Assembly: GCF_900543425.1 (NCBI RefSeq)
Contig: NZ_UQRQ01000009.1
Location: 62,001-126,000 of the forward strand
Direction: 5' to 3'
DNA: 64,000 bases
Source of the DNA: an uncultured Sanguibacteroides sp.
Lineage (GTDB): Bacteria; Bacteroidota; Bacteroidia; Bacteroidales; Marinifilaceae
Part shown: piece by piece, positions 61,762 to 64,000 of the stretch
How positions within the stretch are numbered: position 1 is the stretch's first letter
Layout: the number at the start of each line of letters is the position of its first letter
Made by a program: the position numbers and the translations under genes
The notes under the pieces: model-generated
What the model saw: only the letters and a program-made list of their open reading frames with translations
Databases searched by the model: none
Told to the model about the DNA's origin: nothing

Positions 61762-62361
61762 ATGGATATTTCAATACTCAGCATACAGGAAATTGTTAGT
61801 GCCTTTATGGTCTTATTTGCAGTAATCGATATCACGGGATCCGTTCCCATTATCATAGATATTCAAAATAAACATCATAAAATAAACGCGGCAAAAGCAG
61901 CTTTATTTTCATTCCTTATCCTTTTCAGTTTTCTCTTTGTCGGAGACGCTCTATTAGGTCTGTTCAGCGTAGACATCTCCTCTTTCGCCGTCGCGGGGGC
62001 TTTGGTCATCTTCGTGTTAGCTGTCGAAATGATCTTCGGTATAGAGATCTTTAAGAACGACGGTCCCGCCGATACGGCCACGATCGTACCTTTGGTTTTT
62101 CCTCTCATTGCCGGAGCGGGCACTCTAACTACCCTATTGGCTCTAAAAGCGGAATACCACACTGTTAATATTATTATCGCCTTGATTCTGAATATTATTG
62201 TTGTCTATTTGGTTTTAAAGAACGTTTCATTAGTAGAAAAAATATTCGGAAAAGGCGGAGTATACATCCTGAGGAAATTCTTCGGAATCATCCTGCTGGC
62301 AATTTCCGTAAAATTATTTACCAGTAACCTGACCTCATTGATCGAGACTTTAAATCCATAA
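61762..62361 (+). CDS. MarC-family integral membrane protein
   Basis: 199 residues, six membrane helices. 'FMVLFAVIDITGSVPIIIDI' near the N-terminus and 'PLVFPLIAGAGTLTTLL' in the middle are the MarC/UPF0056 marks. The function is unknown despite the historical name linking it to antibiotic resistance. Confidence 0.88.
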   Translation: MDISILSIQEIVSAFMVLFAVIDITGSVPIIIDIQNKHHKINAAKAALFSFLILFSFLFVGDALLGLFSVDISSFAVAGALVIFVLAVEMIFGIEIFKNDGPADTATIVPLVFPLIAGAGTLTTLLALKAEYHTVNIIIALILNIIVVYLVLKNVSLVEKIFGKGGVYILRKFFGIILLAISVKLFTSNLTSLIETLNP

Positions 62362-62414
62362 TAAAACAATTGGAAGAAAACAACCGTGTATCTCCTTCAA
62401 ATGTAATTTATTAT

Positions 62415-63065
62415 CTATTTACAATACCGGCTCAAATACTGTCCGACACTCGTCACCCCGAGGGTTTTGGCTTTTTTCCAATCACGGCAAGCTTCTGTCT
62501 TTTTCCCGGTTTTAAAATAAGCAATCCCCCGATTGGCATATAATGCTCCGCTTTTATCGTTCAATGACAAAGAGTAAGTATAATCCTGAATGGCTTTCTG
62601 AAATTCATTTCGCTTTAAATAACAATTTCCGCGATTCAAATAATAAGCATACGTCAGATCAAACTCTTCGCCATTTATTTTAGCGTATTTGATAGCTAAA
62701 GTATACTCTTTTATCGCCTCAACGAAATTATTCTCGTTTTGATAGACATTCCCCAAATAATAACAAATTTCATCATCTTCAATAAAAATAGTTTTTGCTT
62801 TTTTCAGGTACTCCTTTAATACTGAGATTTGATTGGTTTGAGGGCAAGCCTGGTTCAATGAAATGTAAATATCTCTCAATTTCGGGTTCAATCTGGCTGC
62901 TGCCAATAATTTGGGAACAGCTTCTTTATATTTACCATCCTTAATATCCGCATTCGCCTCATTCAATAATTCGATAGGTTTGTTTACTTCACGCACATCA
63001 ACCTGACCGAAAGATCCTTTAGTTGCAACCCAAAAGAACAATAAAATTAAGCCGACTATTTTCAT
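62415..63065 (-). CDS. Exported TPR protein
   Basis: 216 residues. N-terminal signal sequence (MKIVGLILLFFWVATKGSFG). At least four tetratricopeptide units follow, the clearest being CYYLGNVYQNENNFVEAIKE, YYLNRGNCYLKRNEFQKAIQ and LYANRGIAYFKTGKKTEACR. A periplasmic scaffold role is likely; the partner is unknown. Confidence 0.85.
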   Translation of the reverse strand: MKIVGLILLFFWVATKGSFGQVDVREVNKPIELLNEANADIKDGKYKEAVPKLLAAARLNPKLRDIYISLNQACPQTNQISVLKEYLKKAKTIFIEDDEICYYLGNVYQNENNFVEAIKEYTLAIKYAKINGEEFDLTYAYYLNRGNCYLKRNEFQKAIQDYTYSLSLNDKSGALYANRGIAYFKTGKKTEACRDWKKAKTLGVTSVGQYLSRYCK

Positions 63066-63091
63066 ATTTCAGTAATTGATATAGTTTATAA

Positions 63092-63109
63092 TTGACATTT
63101 CGATGTCAA
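63092..63109. promoter_or_regulatory. Inverted repeat upstream of the TPR gene
   Basis: TTGACAT and ATGTCAA (7 bp) with a TTCG spacer, 27 bases ahead of the TPR start. It could be an operator or a small 5' hairpin. Confidence 0.4.
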
Positions 63110-63192
63110 AAATAAAAAAAACAATTGTTAATAAAAACTCTTGTGCTCAAAAAATATAGAAAATATATAAAATTAACCCGTTCTGTTTTCTC

Positions 63193-63222
63193 AAAAAAAA
63201 GAGGATGACTTGAGTCATCCTC
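63193..63222 (-). terminator. Terminator after the porin gene
   Basis: GAGGATGACT and AGTCATCCTC form a 10-bp stem with a 2-base loop; on the minus strand a run of eight T follows. Confidence 0.9.
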
Positions 63223-63245
63223 CTTTCTTACAAACCTACCTATCA

Positions 63246-64000
63246 TTAGAAAGAAACCATTAACCGCAATTGCAGCTGGTGGAAATTTTTATCATTGGGA
63301 AAATAAACATTATCCAAATTAGCATATTGGTACTCTCCCATCACTTTAACATATTGATTGAATGAGTAATTCAACCCCAAAGTAACGGCATGCATTCTAC
63401 CTCCACCGATACTGGTTGAAACCACCGGATAATCTTTTATCTCTCCATTCGGATAGAACTTATGATTACCGATCAAGAATACATCGCCTTTATTGATATC
63501 ATTCAAATTCGTGTAGCTATAACGAGCAACCACTTCAAGTCCGCCTTTATCGTTCATTCCTCCCAACAAAGCGTATTCGTCATCGTAGGTATAAGCCTTA
63601 CCGCACAACAAATAACCTAACTCAACATAAGCAGCATCAAACTTGGAAGCACGAATCGGGTTTCCATTCTGCCAAGATTCCAGCGTTTGCCAGCTTTGCT
63701 GACCACCCAATTGATTTTCGAATAACGTCAAATCATCCCGGTCTTTCCAGATTTTTTTGAAAATATATTCTCCGCGGAAGAAGAAACGATCTGTTCTGAA
63801 CAATAATTCAGGATTTACATTCAACGTGTTCTTTGCCCAAGCAACATCAGCATTCAGGAAACGGGTGGTAGCATCCACATAGGTCTGCATATTAGCCTCG
63901 ATTTCCAGGTTAGTCTTAAACACGTTATCATTAATGACTTCACCGCTGTTGATCCTTCCGTAGCGCATACCGATACCGAATTGCAAGGTCATATCGCTAT
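63246..64000 (-). CDS. Outer-membrane porin, OprP/O-like, 5' end outside window
   Basis: The frame is open to the window end; a Met at 63992 is probably internal. About 251 residues are visible, all alternating beta-strand sequence ending in an aromatic strand (LQLRLMVSF). 'MHAVTLGLNYSFNQYVKVMG' and 'FFFRGEYIFKKIW' resemble the C-terminal half of phosphate-selective porins common in Bacteroidales. Substrate unknown. Confidence 0.75.
   Translation of the reverse strand, partial: SDMTLQFGIGMRYGRINSGEVINDNVFKTNLEIEANMQTYVDATTRFLNADVAWAKNTLNVNPELLFRTDRFFFRGEYIFKKIWKDRDDLTLFENQLGGQQSWQTLESWQNGNPIRASKFDAAYVELGYLLCGKAYTYDDEYALLGGMNDKGGLEVVARYSYTNLNDINKGDVFLIGNHKFYPNGEIKDYPVVSTSIGGGRMHAVTLGLNYSFNQYVKVMGEYQYANLDNVYFPNDKNFHQLQLRLMVSF

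Overview
The window looks like a chromosome segment of a gut Bacteroidales bacterium. The best guess is an Odoribacter/Butyricimonas-type butyrate producer, inferred from the lysine-to-butyrate operon, Bacteroidetes-type promoters (TTTG-N19-TAnnTTTG), A/T-rich ribosome-binding regions without clear Shine-Dalgarno sequences, and typical Bacteroidales host proteins. It has two halves: a tailed-phage prophage (about 1 to 35.8 kb, cut by the window start) and ordinary chromosome (about 36 to 64 kb).

Prophage, late part (1-24.9 kb). Almost everything is on the minus strand and is transcribed from right to left. In that order come a small head gene, an S49-type prohead protease, a major capsid protein with a fused scaffold-like N-terminus, and a second head/tail protein with a similar C-terminal tail. 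A strong terminator follows, then an unusual cassette (Stealth-like glycosyltransferase, helical protein, phospholipase-D-like protein). Small and large terminase, portal, connector/completion genes, a TP901-type tape measure and tail-tip/fibre genes complete the run, which continues past base 1. Two plus-strand genes (15.4-16.5 kb) form an island with its own promoter; one resembles the N-terminal domain of the ArdC anti-restriction protein.

Prophage, early and regulatory part (25-35.8 kb). This holds a lipoprotein moron, a hicAB toxin-antitoxin pair with a clear promoter and operator, a primase-helicase next to a cluster of ten or eleven TTTGACGGAG repeats (candidate origin), and a run of small unknown genes preceded by related leader sequences. 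It also holds a nucleoside 2-deoxyribosyltransferase-like gene, a broken FtsK-gamma-like gene, a tRNA-like element, a LuxR-type regulator, a ribbon-helix-helix-like small protein and a divergent Xre-type repressor. No integrase, lysis genes or attachment site are visible, so the left end lies outside the window.

Host part (36-64 kb). An MmcQ/YjbR protein, a PAS protein, tRNA-Asn(GUU), a large hybrid sensor kinase, a Kbl-type enzyme, a tandem thioredoxin protein fused to a barrel-like domain, a MutY/MIG-like glycosylase and a CPBP-type membrane protein lead into the main metabolic block. Bases 45.6-59.9 kb encode an apparently complete lysine fermentation route: KamA, KamD/KamE with putative reactivase KamB/KamC, two Kdd copies, Kce, Kal, both subunits of an acetoacetate/butyrate CoA-transferase, and butyryl-CoA dehydrogenase with EtfB/EtfA. 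Convergent hbd and crt supply the acetyl-CoA branch of butyrate synthesis. Thiolase is not in the window. A MarC-type membrane protein, a TPR protein and a truncated porin close the window.
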